The position numbers and the translations under genes are program-made. From Vibrio sp. (lineage in GTDB: Bacteria; Pseudomonadota; Gammaproteobacteria; Enterobacterales; Vibrionaceae): 16,533 nucleotides of DNA. The notes under the pieces were generated by a model, which was not told the origin of the DNA, did no database searches, and saw only the letters and a program-made list of their open reading frames with translations. The DNA lies in assembly GCA_007124475.1 (NCBI GenBank), contig SLFB01000018.1, forward strand, positions 1 to 16,533, in the 5' to 3' direction. Of this stretch, positions 1-8,331 are shown piece by piece. The stretch's first letter is position 1. Each line of letters starts with the position of its first letter.

Positions 1-67
1 AATAAAAAAACCGATCAACATTGAGAACCGGCTCATCATGACTTTTCGCAACGATTTTTATGCGCGA

Positions 68-95
68 TTAAGATGAAGCTTTAATGACACATAAT
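68..95 (+). promoter_or_regulatory. Candidate sigma-70 promoter of psd
   Basis: A TTAAGA hexamer (68-73) lies 16 bases before CATAAT (90-95), which matches five of six -10 consensus bases. Transcription would start near 102, about 50 bases before the psd ATG. This was found by eye only. The rest of 1-150 shows no gene: all three plus-strand frames are closed by stops before 100. Confidence 0.3.
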
Positions 96-150
96 CGTTT
101 TTTAAGTAACATTTCGCGCCAAAACAAGTGAAAAATTGGAAACACATACC

Positions 151-1008
151 ATGGATAAATTTAAAGTTAGGCTGCAATACTGGCTGCCAAAACATGCTTT
201 AACTCGTTTAGCTGGGAAGCTGGCATCAGCGAAAGCAGGCAGTCTAACCACCGCGGTCATCCGCTGGTTTATTAAGCAATACAATGTCAATATGAATGAA
301 GCCCTGCATTCTGATCCTAAACACTTTGCGACTTTTAACGACTTTTTCGTGCGCGAGCTAAAGCCAGGCCTACGCCCAATAGTAGAGGACGAAACGACAT
401 TGGTTCATCCCGCTGATGCCTGTGTCAGTCAATTTGGTCCAATCACTGACGGACAGTTGATTCAAGCGAAAGGTCATCAATACTCAGCTCAAACCTTGTT
501 AGGTGGCGATGCTAAGCTAGCAGAAGAATTTCGTGATGGCGAGTTTGCAACTTTATACCTATCGCCACGAGATTATCACCGCGTGCATATGCCATGCGAT
601 GGAACATTAAGACAAATGATTTATGTTCCTGGCGATTTATTTTCTGTCAATCCGCTCACCGCCGAAAATGTGCCTAACCTCTTTGCCCGTAATGAGCGAG
701 TGGTGTGTATATTCGATACGGAGTTTGGTCCCCTGGCACAAATTCTAGTCGGTGCCACCATTGTTGGCAGCATTGAAACGGTATGGGCTGGTACCATGAC
801 CCCACCGCGTGGTAACACCGTCTATCGTTGGGATTACCCAGCAGAAGGCACCAATGCCATCAAATTGAACAAAGGCCAAGAAATGGGTCGCTTTAAACTA
901 GGATCCACCGTGATAAACCTGTTTGCTAACCAGCAAATTCGCTTTGAACACAGTATGCAACTCAACACACCAACCTTAGTTGGTTCAGCTTACGCTCATA
1001 AAGCCTAA
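151..1008 (+). CDS. psd: Phosphatidylserine decarboxylase proenzyme
   Basis: Psd decarboxylates phosphatidylserine to phosphatidylethanolamine at the inner membrane, the last step of PE synthesis. The 285-residue protein is close to E. coli Psd throughout. The self-cleavage motif LGST lies at 250-253, with cleavage expected before Ser252, which becomes the pyruvoyl group of the alpha subunit. Asp89 (in HPAD) and His146 (in HRVHMP) fit the family's Asp-His-Ser processing triad. It lacks most of the long acidic C-terminal tail of the E. coli enzyme and ends soon after the alpha-subunit core. I chose the ATG at 151 because E. coli similarity begins there and a GGA lies about 10 bases upstream; an in-frame TTG at 136 is less likely. 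A strong hairpin follows the stop, so this is probably the end of its transcription unit. Confidence 0.97.
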   Translation: MDKFKVRLQYWLPKHALTRLAGKLASAKAGSLTTAVIRWFIKQYNVNMNEALHSDPKHFATFNDFFVRELKPGLRPIVEDETTLVHPADACVSQFGPITDGQLIQAKGHQYSAQTLLGGDAKLAEEFRDGEFATLYLSPRDYHRVHMPCDGTLRQMIYVPGDLFSVNPLTAENVPNLFARNERVVCIFDTEFGPLAQILVGATIVGSIETVWAGTMTPPRGNTVYRWDYPAEGTNAIKLNKGQEMGRFKLGSTVINLFANQQIRFEHSMQLNTPTLVGSAYAHKA

Positions 1009-1037
1009 ACGACTTTTAAGTCGCGAATAACCATAAA

Positions 1038-1077
1038 ATAAGCCCCGCTTTAGTAATCTCAAAGTGGGGCTTATCTT
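1038..1077 (+). terminator. Intrinsic-type terminator after psd
   Basis: A 14-base stem (1038-1051 with 1061-1074), containing one G-U pair, closes a 9-base loop and is followed by a short T-rich stretch. It starts 30 bases after the psd stop. The upstream A-rich side means it could also act weakly on the minus strand. Confidence 0.75.
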
Positions 1078-1218
1078 TAACGACAACGGTATCTTTCGCG
1101 CTTCACTTTTTCACGCTTTAACTGTGCCTAAGCTAACAAATTTTCATTCTATTTTGCGAACTTTGTAACCCGATGATTTACCCTAGTGATTCTCGGATTT
1201 TTTGCAAAGGAAGCTTTT

Positions 1219-2634
1219 ATGTCAACGTTACCGTCCGGATTACTGACTCGGCTAGCGATCTGCTTTTTAATTCCTATTGGGGTTCTACTGTTACCAATTG
1301 ATGTCATCCCTATTGATGAATTAACTCTCGTTCAACATCGCCTATTAGCGATTTTTTTATTGGCAGCCCTGTTATGGGTATTAGAACCTGTCCCTGTGTT
1401 TGCGACCTCAATTTTAATCATTGCTTTACTACTGATCATGATCTCAGACAGAGGATTACACTGGTTTCGCTCCCCCATAGAAGAGCATCAAGTAGGGCAT
1501 TTAATTCCTTACACTGATATCCTTGGCGCGTTCTCATCACCAATCATCATTCTGTTTATGGGTGGATTTGCATTAGCCATCGCAGCATCTAAATATCAAT
1601 TAGATAATAACTTAGCACGCGTACTACTACGCCCCTTTGGTCATCAGCCTAAATTTATTATGCTGGGACTGATGTTAATCACCTCAGTGTTCTCAATGTT
1701 TATGTCTAACACCGCCACCACGGTGATGATGTTAGCTCTGCTTGGCCCTATCGTTGCCTCCGCACCAAAAGGAGAACTAGGTATCAAAGCGCTGGTACTA
1801 TCCATTCCTATTGCCGCTAATACCGGTGGTATAGCCACCCCAATCGGTACCCCACCGAATGCGATTGCTATGCAATATTTAACCGGCGAGAACAGTATCG
1901 ATTTTCTATCTTGGATGATGATGGGATTACCCTTTGTCATGGTGCAATTAACGGTTGCTTGGTTTTTATTACAATTCTTATTTCCATCCTCTCAAAAACA
2001 AATGACCCTGAAATTAGAAGGAAGATTCCAACGTTCTTGGCGAGCAATGGTGGTGTATATTACCTTTGCCACCACCATATTATTATGGATGAGCACCGCG
2101 CTACACGGAATGAACACCTATGTCGTCTCCATCATTCCACTCGCTGTATTCACACTAACCGGAATTATGGGTAAAGAAGAGCTCAAACAAATTAACTGGG
2201 ACGTGTTATGGCTAGTGGCGGGCGGTATCGCGATTGGAATTGGTTTAGAACACACCGGATTAGCCGTCGCGCTGGCACATGCGATTGATTATGAAAGCTT
2301 ATCACCTATGTTTGTCGTTATTTCACTATCTATCGTCTGCTGGCTAATGGCTAACTTCATGTCAAATACTGCCACGGCTAACTTATTAATGCCAATTGCT
2401 GCCGCCATCGGTGTGTCTATGTCTAGCTTAACTGAGATTGGTGGCTTGCAGGGCTTACTCATAGTGATGGCTTTTTCTGCCTCATTGGGCATGATTCTTC
2501 CTGTATCTACCCCACCGAACTCATTAGCTTACTCAACAGGCCTGATTGAAAGTAAAGATATGGCGAAAACCGGTTTAATTCTCGGAATTATTGGTTTATG
2601 TATTGTGTATTTAGCCACTTGGGCTTTAACTTAG
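1219..2634 (+). CDS. DASS (SLC13) family anion:sodium symporter
   Basis: This is a 471-residue, very hydrophobic inner-membrane carrier of the divalent anion:Na+ symporter family, related to VcINDY. The two family SNT motifs are present at S163-N164-T165 and S382-N383-T384, each in the context MSNTAT at a re-entrant hairpin tip. Each is followed by the paired substrate/sodium-site segments, ATPIGTPPNAIA in the first half and LPVSTPPNSLA in the second. Length and inverted-repeat layout fit the family. The substrate is most likely a C4-dicarboxylate, but citrate, sulfate or another anion cannot be excluded from sequence. The ATG at 1219 has AAGGA about 7 bases upstream; an in-frame GTG at 1186 has no comparable site. 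No clear promoter was seen in 1080-1218 and no terminator in 2635-2811. Confidence 0.9.
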   Translation: MSTLPSGLLTRLAICFLIPIGVLLLPIDVIPIDELTLVQHRLLAIFLLAALLWVLEPVPVFATSILIIALLLIMISDRGLHWFRSPIEEHQVGHLIPYTDILGAFSSPIIILFMGGFALAIAASKYQLDNNLARVLLRPFGHQPKFIMLGLMLITSVFSMFMSNTATTVMMLALLGPIVASAPKGELGIKALVLSIPIAANTGGIATPIGTPPNAIAMQYLTGENSIDFLSWMMMGLPFVMVQLTVAWFLLQFLFPSSQKQMTLKLEGRFQRSWRAMVVYITFATTILLWMSTALHGMNTYVVSIIPLAVFTLTGIMGKEELKQINWDVLWLVAGGIAIGIGLEHTGLAVALAHAIDYESLSPMFVVISLSIVCWLMANFMSNTATANLLMPIAAAIGVSMSSLTEIGGLQGLLIVMAFSASLGMILPVSTPPNSLAYSTGLIESKDMAKTGLILGIIGLCIVYLATWALT

Positions 2635-2811
2635 TATGACTAAACTGTGTATATTGACTAGTGTGAACTTCAGATATGTTGATCCATAGACAACATTCTT
2701 GCCATTGATAGGAAGAATCATTGATCTTAACCTACTGCAAGCCGGCTAAAATGTAGTAAAATTACGCTAGTTTTTATTTCTCATTACCATGAATTTGACG
2801 AGGTTATAATT

Positions 2812-4344
2812 ATGTCAACTAAGAAGCCAATGGCTCTAGTGATTCTTGACGGTTGGGGCTACCGTGAAGACAACGCCAGCAATGCCATCAATAATGCTCA
2901 TACTCCTGTACTTGATGGATTAATGGCAAATAATCCTCATACCCTAATTTCTGCCTCTGGCATGGATGTCGGCTTACCTGATGGCCAAATGGGAAACTCT
3001 GAAGTTGGCCATACCAACATAGGTGCTGGACGTATTGTTTATCAAGACCTAACACGCATCACTAAATCGATTGCAGATGGCGAATTCCAACACAACGAAG
3101 CGATTGTTACTGCCATTGATAAAGCCGTTGCTGAAGGTAAAGCGGTTCATCTCATGGGGCTAATGTCTCCAGGTGGTGTGCACTCGCATGAAGATCATAT
3201 CTATGCGGCAGTAGAGCTAGCCGCGGCTCGTGGTGCAGAAAAGATCTATCTGCATTGCTTCTTAGATGGACGCGATACCCCACCACGCAGTGCTGAAGGT
3301 TCACTAGCCCGCTTCCAAGAGCTCTTTAGCAAACTGGGTAAAGGACGCATCGCGTCTCTCGTTGGTCGTTACTATGCAATGGATCGCGATAATAACTGGG
3401 ATCGCGTTGAGAAAGCTTACGATTTACTTACTCAAGCGAAAGCAGAGTTCACTTACGATTCTGCCGTTGCTGGTCTTAATGCGGCTTACGCACGTGAAGA
3501 AAACGATGAGTTCGTAAAAGCAACAGAAATCCGTAGCGCCGATCAAGAATCAGCAGCCATGCAAGATGGTGACGCTGTCCTGTTCTTGAATTATCGTGCT
3601 GACCGTGCTCGTGAAATTACTCGTACCTTTGTGGCTGACTTCGATGGTTTCACTCGTCAAGTTTTCCCTAAAGTTAACTTCGTGATGCTAACTCAATACG
3701 CAGCTGACATCCCACTCGCGACCGCTTTTCCACCAGCGTCATTAGATAATACCTATGGCGAATGGCTGTCTAAAGCAGGCAAAACCCAGCTACGTATTTC
3801 TGAAACTGAGAAGTACGCTCACGTCACTTTCTTCTTTAACGGTGGCGTTGAAAGTGAGTTTCCTGGTGAAGAGCGCCAGCTCGTTGCCTCTCCAAAAGTG
3901 GCTACTTACGATCTTCAGCCAGAAATGAGCTCAAAAGAACTGACTGATAAACTGGTTGCGGCCATTAAATCCGGTAAATACGACGCTATCATCTGTAACT
4001 ATCCAAATGGTGATATGGTTGGCCACACCGGTGTTTATGATGCTGCAGTGAAAGCTTGCGAAGCGGTTGATGACTGTATTGGTCGAGTGGTTGAAGCCAT
4101 TAAAGAAGTCGATGGTCAGTTACTGATCACCGCTGACCACGGTAACGCTGAGATGATGATTAACCCAGAAACAGGCGGAGTGCATACTGCTCACACTAAC
4201 CTACCTGTACCACTGATTTACGTTGGTAATAAACCGCTAACGTTAAAAGAAGGGGGTAAGCTATCTGATCTGGCTCCGACCATGTTAGCGCTCACGGATA
4301 CTGAGATTCCAGCTGAAATGTCTGGCCAAGTGCTTTATTCATAA
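2812..4344 (+). CDS. gpmI: 2,3-bisphosphoglycerate-independent phosphoglycerate mutase
   Basis: This cytosolic enzyme interconverts 3- and 2-phosphoglycerate in glycolysis and gluconeogenesis through a phosphoserine intermediate, using Mn2+. At 510 residues it matches the usual family length and is strongly similar to E. coli GpmM (YibO). Visible signatures are the N-terminal metal-site Asp13 in LVILDGWG, the nucleophile Ser63 in MGNSEVGHTN, the HSHEDH and DGRDTPPRSA segments of the transferase domain, RADRAREITR, and the C-terminal alkaline-phosphatase-fold metal motifs NGDMVGHTG, TADHGNAE and HTAHTNLPVP. A good Shine-Dalgarno (GACGAGG, about 8 bases upstream) supports the ATG. In E. coli the gene is directly followed by envC; here an ERIC-like repeat, a terminator and a helicase gene lie between them, so co-transcription with envC is unlikely. 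Confidence 0.97.
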   Translation: MSTKKPMALVILDGWGYREDNASNAINNAHTPVLDGLMANNPHTLISASGMDVGLPDGQMGNSEVGHTNIGAGRIVYQDLTRITKSIADGEFQHNEAIVTAIDKAVAEGKAVHLMGLMSPGGVHSHEDHIYAAVELAAARGAEKIYLHCFLDGRDTPPRSAEGSLARFQELFSKLGKGRIASLVGRYYAMDRDNNWDRVEKAYDLLTQAKAEFTYDSAVAGLNAAYAREENDEFVKATEIRSADQESAAMQDGDAVLFLNYRADRAREITRTFVADFDGFTRQVFPKVNFVMLTQYAADIPLATAFPPASLDNTYGEWLSKAGKTQLRISETEKYAHVTFFFNGGVESEFPGEERQLVASPKVATYDLQPEMSSKELTDKLVAAIKSGKYDAIICNYPNGDMVGHTGVYDAAVKACEAVDDCIGRVVEAIKEVDGQLLITADHGNAEMMINPETGGVHTAHTNLPVPLIYVGNKPLTLKEGGKLSDLAPTMLALTDTEIPAEMSGQVLYS

Positions 4345-4370
4345 GGTTATAAGCTCACATACCGCAGTTG

Positions 4371-4487
4371 TACCGAAACAACTTAGTGTTACAGATAGGC
4401 GGCCAGTGAGTGCCCCCATGAACATAGACAAACGATGTGATTGGGGTCAACCAACACAGCCCTCCTGCAGCTTCAAGTAGCAAAGGG
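4371..4487 (+). repeat. ERIC-like intergenic repeat, copy 1
   Basis: This begins ACCGAAACAACTT, contains CAGATAGGCGG and the central CCCCATGAACATAG...GATGTGATTGGGG palindrome, and ends GCAGCTTCAAGTAGCAAAGGG. It aligns over its full length with copies near 10182 and 11471 and is the most diverged of the three. The layout (outer inverted ends, GTGA-CCCCATGAGCATA core, GTGATTGGGGTGAACG) resembles the ERIC family as I remember it. It starts 27 bases after the gpmI stop, so it would be in the 3' end of that transcript. Confidence 0.85.
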
Positions 4488-4498
4488 CATTAAACCTT

Positions 4499-4535
4499 AA
4501 TCCCCTTAAACTTATGTTTAAGGGGATTGTTTATC
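4499..4535. terminator. Bidirectional terminator after gpmI
   Basis: A perfect 13-bp stem, AATCCCCTTAAAC (4499-4511) with GTTTAAGGGGATT (4516-4528), closes a TTAT tetraloop. It is followed by a T-rich stretch (GTTTAT) and preceded by A-rich sequence. It probably ends gpmI transcription past the repeat and separates gpmI from the helicase gene. Confidence 0.75.
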
Positions 4536-4599
4536 GGTTGGTTTGCAGTGGTACCGTTGTACTGACCCCGTCTTGAGTGAAAATCATCGTCATCCTTGG

Positions 4600-4628
4600 T
4601 TGTCGCCAGCCATGAATAGCTTTAGACT
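4600..4628 (+). promoter_or_regulatory. Candidate promoter of the DEAD-box helicase gene
   Basis: TTGTCG (4600-4605) and TAGACT (4623-4628) are spaced by 17 bases, putting a start near 4635, about 27 bases before the ATG. The -10 match is only moderate. The helicase probably needs its own promoter because a strong terminator lies upstream. Confidence 0.25.
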
Positions 4629-4661
4629 CAAACTATCGCTTTCCTCATCCATGATGTATTT

Positions 4662-5888
4662 ATGACTTTTTCTGAGCTTAACTTAGCTCCCGCTCTACTG
4701 AGTGCGCTCCCTGCTGAATTACACACCCCGACCATGATCCAACAACTGGCGATTCCGGCAATTTTGTCCAATCGAGATGTGCTGGCTTTAGCTCAAACTG
4801 GCAGTGGCAAAACCTTTGCCTATGGCTTAGCGCTATTGCAAAAAACACAACCAACGACGCCAAAGATCCAAACGTTGATCATTGTCCCGACTCGAGAATT
4901 GGCACAGCAAGTCAAACAGCAACTGAGCTTAGTAGCAACCGCGATGAATATTGAGGTATGCGCATTTTGTGGCGGCGTAGATCAGCAATGGCAACAAGCG
5001 CAATTAGCACAAAACCCACAGCTTATTGTTGCTACCCCCGGACGATTATTAGATCTTATCCAACAAAAACTCGTGAACTTATCATCGCTACAGCAGTTGG
5101 TACTGGATGAAGCCGATCGATTATTAGAGATGGGATTTTGGCCTGATGTGCAGCGCATCATGAGCGTCTTGCCGATTCAACGACAAACCATGCTATTCTC
5201 TGCCACCTTACTGCCAGAGCTAGCTGAACAAGCTCTGCAACTACTCAATGAGCCACTAAAACTCAGCGCTAATCAAGCTAATCAAGTGCTACCAGAAATT
5301 GATGAGCAATTGTACCTTGTTAATAAAGGCAGCAAAGCTCAGGTGTTGATCCGATTGCTCAAACAACACAATTGGTCTCAAGTTTTGGTCTTTATTAGTG
5401 CGCGAGATAATGCGGATGCACTAGCGAAAAAACTGCTGAAAGCAGGAATACCTGTTGCTGCACTTCATGGTAATAAAGATCAAGCTGAACGTGAGCAAAT
5501 CTTAACCCAATTTAAACAACAAAAAATTTCAGTCTTAATCGCCACCGATTTATTGGCAAGAGGCATTCATATTGAGCAACTTCCGGTGGTTATCAATTTT
5601 GATTTACCATCAAGCCCGGCGGTGTATATTCACCGCATTGGCCGAACGGCACGAGCAGGGCAAGCCGGGCTTGCGATATCCTTAGTCTGCCATAATGAGA
5701 ACACGACGCTCGATGCGATTCGTCAACTGACTCAACGTCCGTTAGCATTACAAACCTTGGCTGATTTCCCGGTAACCGATCAGCCCACATCGATAACGGC
5801 CAAGCGTCCACCACGTGATAAGCAAGCCAATCGTCGTAGCGCTCAAAAGCGCAGTGTGAAACAGTTTCAAGCAAAACCCAGCCGCTAA
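4662..5888 (+). CDS. DEAD-box ATP-dependent RNA helicase (RhlE/SrmB-like core)
   Basis: This is a 408-residue RNA helicase of the DEAD-box family, which uses ATP to remodel RNA or RNA-protein complexes in the cytosol. Motifs in order: Q motif around MIQQ (25-28), motif I AQTGSGKT (44-51), Ia PTRELAQ (76-82), ATPGR (124-128), motif II DEAD (149-152), motif III SAT (180-182), HG at 269-270, motif V TDLLARGIH (295-303) and motif VI HRIGRTARAG (324-333). A short basic, Arg/Lys/Gln-rich tail follows (about 380-408), and no DbpA-type RNA-binding domain is present. Motif V has His303 where Asp is usual. The ATG has no convincing Shine-Dalgarno, but the N terminus (MTFSELNL) starts where these proteins normally start. 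It interrupts the gpmI-envC pair seen in E. coli. The exact subfamily and RNA target are unknown. Confidence 0.93.
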   Translation: MTFSELNLAPALLSALPAELHTPTMIQQLAIPAILSNRDVLALAQTGSGKTFAYGLALLQKTQPTTPKIQTLIIVPTRELAQQVKQQLSLVATAMNIEVCAFCGGVDQQWQQAQLAQNPQLIVATPGRLLDLIQQKLVNLSSLQQLVLDEADRLLEMGFWPDVQRIMSVLPIQRQTMLFSATLLPELAEQALQLLNEPLKLSANQANQVLPEIDEQLYLVNKGSKAQVLIRLLKQHNWSQVLVFISARDNADALAKKLLKAGIPVAALHGNKDQAEREQILTQFKQQKISVLIATDLLARGIHIEQLPVVINFDLPSSPAVYIHRIGRTARAGQAGLAISLVCHNENTTLDAIRQLTQRPLALQTLADFPVTDQPTSITAKRPPRDKQANRRSAQKRSVKQFQAKPSR

Positions 5889-6019
5889 ACGACGATCTTT
5901 AACAACAAATGAGCAGTATGACAAAAAACCGCACAAAGTTTACCTTATGCTGCTCGCCTGAATGGTGACTTTGAGTATACTGAGCACTCAATTATTTCAA
6001 TGGTGATAATAGCGAAACT

Positions 6020-7144
6020 ATGACGTTGTCAATTCTAAAAAATCTAGCGCCACTACTGACCGTCTGCACTATCCTTGTTGGCTCCCCCAAGGTAGTTTAT
6101 TCCGCTTCGCCGCAAGAGCTCTCTGGTGTGAAAAGTGAAATTACTCGTCAACAACGCTCGCTGAGTCAACGTCAAAAACAATTGGATCAACTTCAGCAAT
6201 CGCTCAGACAACAAGAATTGTCGATTTCACAATTAGAAACTCAAATTAAGCAAACCCAACAGAACTTGGCAAGAGCTAACCGTAATATTACGGCCATTCA
6301 GCAACGTCGCCTAGAGTTAGAACAGCAGCGACTACAACAAACCAAGCAACTCACTCAGTTACTGCAAACCTACTATATTACCCGTCGAGCTTTAGCCAGT
6401 GGTGATCTATTAAGAAATGGTATCGAGCAAGATAGACTCAGTCAGTACTATCAGCATCTAGCAAAGACTCGTACAGAAACATTACAAAACTTACAAACCA
6501 CCCATCAATCGCTCCAAGACAGTGAGCGACAGCTACAGCTTGAACGAGATCAAATTGCCACCCTATTACAACAGCAAACCAGTCAAAGAGATCAGCTAAC
6601 AAGCACCCAAAGCGAACGTCGTAAAACTCTGCAATCGATCCAACAGAGCATATCAGGGGATCAGGTTTACCTGGCTGAATTGCAACGTAATGAAGCGAGA
6701 CTGAAAGCGGAAATCGCCAAAGCAGCCAAACGAAATGCAATCCCTATGGATGGTCTTAGTCAGCAAAGAGGTAAGCTACCTTGGCCACTTAAAGGCAATG
6801 TTTTGCATCAATTTGGTGAGCGGCAAACCGGGCAAGTCGACTGGAAAGGCATGGTGATTGCTGCAGAATACGGCCAACCGATAAAGGCCGTTTATCCAGG
6901 TACTGTCGTTTTTGCCGAGTATTTACGCGGTTATGGATTAGTCATTTTACTCGACCATGGCCGAGGAGACATGACGTTATACGGGTACAATCAATCACTC
7001 ATGAAAAAAGAAGGCGATAAAGTCGTGGCCGGAGATACTTTAGCCCTAGCAGGCGATACCGGGGGTCGCGCACGTCCAGCACTTTACTTTGAGATAAGAC
7101 GGAATAGTCGCGCTGAAAATCCGCGCCAATGGTTAACTCGCTAA
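6020..7144 (+). CDS. envC: EnvC-type activator of peptidoglycan amidases (coiled coil plus degenerate LytM/M23 domain)
   Basis: EnvC is a periplasmic division factor that, with FtsEX, activates the AmiA/AmiB amidases that split septal peptidoglycan. The 374-residue protein begins with a probable signal peptide (hydrophobic segment about 6-20, cleavage near VYSA-SPQ). A long Gln/Arg-rich coiled coil follows (about 32-240), then a C-terminal LytM domain (about 251-374). The catalytic zinc ligands of M23 peptidases are missing exactly as in E. coli EnvC: VDWKGMV, LYGYNQS and ALYFEIRR replace the usual His/Asp positions. It therefore activates amidases rather than cutting the wall itself. The Shine-Dalgarno is weak (GGTGA is rather far from the ATG), so translation may be modest. 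It faces the minus-strand DHH gene; I see no terminator in the 81 bases between them. Confidence 0.92.
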   Translation: MTLSILKNLAPLLTVCTILVGSPKVVYSASPQELSGVKSEITRQQRSLSQRQKQLDQLQQSLRQQELSISQLETQIKQTQQNLARANRNITAIQQRRLELEQQRLQQTKQLTQLLQTYYITRRALASGDLLRNGIEQDRLSQYYQHLAKTRTETLQNLQTTHQSLQDSERQLQLERDQIATLLQQQTSQRDQLTSTQSERRKTLQSIQQSISGDQVYLAELQRNEARLKAEIAKAAKRNAIPMDGLSQQRGKLPWPLKGNVLHQFGERQTGQVDWKGMVIAAEYGQPIKAVYPGTVVFAEYLRGYGLVILLDHGRGDMTLYGYNQSLMKKEGDKVVAGDTLALAGDTGGRARPALYFEIRRNSRAENPRQWLTR

Positions 7145-7225
7145 ATAGGTGCGCGCTGTTTTCTAGTTATATTGATGTCTAAGTTAGCCGCTTGAGGTGA
7201 ACAGACGCTGCCAGCCTTCCCCCCC

Positions 7226-8191
7226 TTAACGAGCAAGAGTATAGTGCCTCTCAACCAATTGAATAAGCTTGGCAACATCCTGCTTTGCTAGGCAATTTAT
7301 ACCACCAGCCGCTTCTCGCCCTCCCCCTGAACGAAACTGGGCGCACAGCATGCCAGCTCCTTGCTTATTGCTTAATGGGGCACGTAAAGAAACGCTGTAG
7401 CTCTCATCGTCAAGTTCAGTTAAAACCAAGTGAGCGACTTCCGGCCAACGATTGACTAATAAGTTGCCCAGTACACCACTGACACGATGTGAATAAGGTT
7501 GATTGGGTAGCACCACAACGCGCAATGCATTCGATTGATAATAGACCGGCAAATCCAGTGCTATTGTCATATCTTGCTGATACGTTTGCTGTAATTGTTG
7601 ATAAGGGGAGTCACTATCACTCAGTACAGAAAAAGGACATGGGTAATGAAGTAAACGCTTAAACAAGGTCGCTGGATGGTAAGATAAATCTTCAACAGCG
7701 CGCCCATAACCATTGTAGTTGAGCACTGTACCCAGAGATTGTAACTGCTCTGCTTGTAATTCACTCAAACCGGCATCAGCGGCTAATTGATTTGCGGTAG
7801 CAATAAGGTTATCACCATAAGCAGCAGCGATTGCCCAATGATGAAACTGCCCTTTTAAGCGCCGATCAATAATCAAAGCGGTGCAAATATTCGCGTTTAA
7901 ATCAATATCCGTAATGAGTTGTTTATGAACCGGGATATCCCCAGGCTGATGATGATCGGCGTAAAAAACCACCGCGCCATTGGCAAGGATCCGCTGTAAT
8001 CCATCAATATTCTTAGCCATCGAGATGTCGAGTACCGTGACATGATCTCCAGCACGCACCGTCAGATCATTTAATAATTGAATATCTCGCTTTACTCCGG
8101 TGACCAAGTGACTGTCGAGTGGATTGGCTAATCGTAATTGTAATAACGCGATGATGCCATCAGCATCACCGTTGAAAACATCATAATGCAT
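7226..8191 (-). CDS. DHH/DHHA1-family phosphoesterase, substrate unknown
   Basis: This is a 321-residue protein with the two-domain architecture of DHH phosphoesterases, a superfamily that includes RecJ, NrnA and exopolyphosphatases. The N-terminal metal motifs are D9-A-D11-G in FNGDADG, Asp55 in VLDIS, and the defining D79-H80-H81 in YADHHQPGD. A further Asp in AAYGDNL (about 125) fits the next metal position. The C-terminal DHHA1 domain carries the substrate-binding glycine-rich SGGGREAAGG. It is much shorter than RecJ and lacks extra domains, so a small-substrate role such as nanoRNA, linear or cyclic dinucleotides, or another phosphoester is plausible but not shown. The ATG at 8191 is preceded by an overlapping GTG (8194), and neither has a strong ribosome site. 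It lies 140 bases downstream of the tetR-type gene on the same strand. Confidence 0.85.
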   Translation of the reverse strand: MHYDVFNGDADGIIALLQLRLANPLDSHLVTGVKRDIQLLNDLTVRAGDHVTVLDISMAKNIDGLQRILANGAVVFYADHHQPGDIPVHKQLITDIDLNANICTALIIDRRLKGQFHHWAIAAAYGDNLIATANQLAADAGLSELQAEQLQSLGTVLNYNGYGRAVEDLSYHPATLFKRLLHYPCPFSVLSDSDSPYQQLQQTYQQDMTIALDLPVYYQSNALRVVVLPNQPYSHRVSGVLGNLLVNRWPEVAHLVLTELDDESYSVSLRAPLSNKQGAGMLCAQFRSGGGREAAGGINCLAKQDVAKLIQLVERHYTLAR

Positions 8192-8261
8192 CACAAGATT
8201 TCGCTATGGTTAGAAAAGTCATCGAGCTACTGTAACCAACTTAACCAAGAATGAATAAGAC

Positions 8262-8284
8262 AAAAAGGTTATATCACCAAACCT
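8262..8284 (-). terminator. Weak terminator-like hairpin between the tetR-type and DHH genes
   Basis: On the minus strand, AGGTT and AACCT form a 5-bp stem with a 9-base loop, followed by five T residues (plus-strand AAAAA at 8262-8266). The stem is short, so read-through from the regulator gene into the DHH gene is possible. Confidence 0.3.
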
Positions 8285-8331
8285 AATTACTCAGAGCAGA
8301 GTTAAGTAAGGGCTTAAGCTGAATAAAGGGC

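Noticed and set aside
1..40. Possible minus-strand terminator (CCG...CGG with inner TCAA/TTGA, followed by T7 on the minus strand) or the end of an upstream rsgA gene
   Set aside because: The stem is interrupted and weak, the orientation does not fit a plus-strand upstream gene, and too little sequence is present to recognise any protein end.
136..150. TTG start giving a five-residue longer Psd
   Set aside because: Similarity to E. coli Psd starts at the ATG at 151, and the GGA ribosome site overlaps the TTG.
1158..1190. GAACTT upstream of the DASS transporter as a sigma-E promoter
   Set aside because: No TCTGA/TCTAA-like -10 occurs at 15-17 bases.
1186..1218. GTG start extending the DASS transporter by 11 residues
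   Set aside because: The AAGGA ribosome site is correctly placed for the ATG at 1219, and none serves the GTG.
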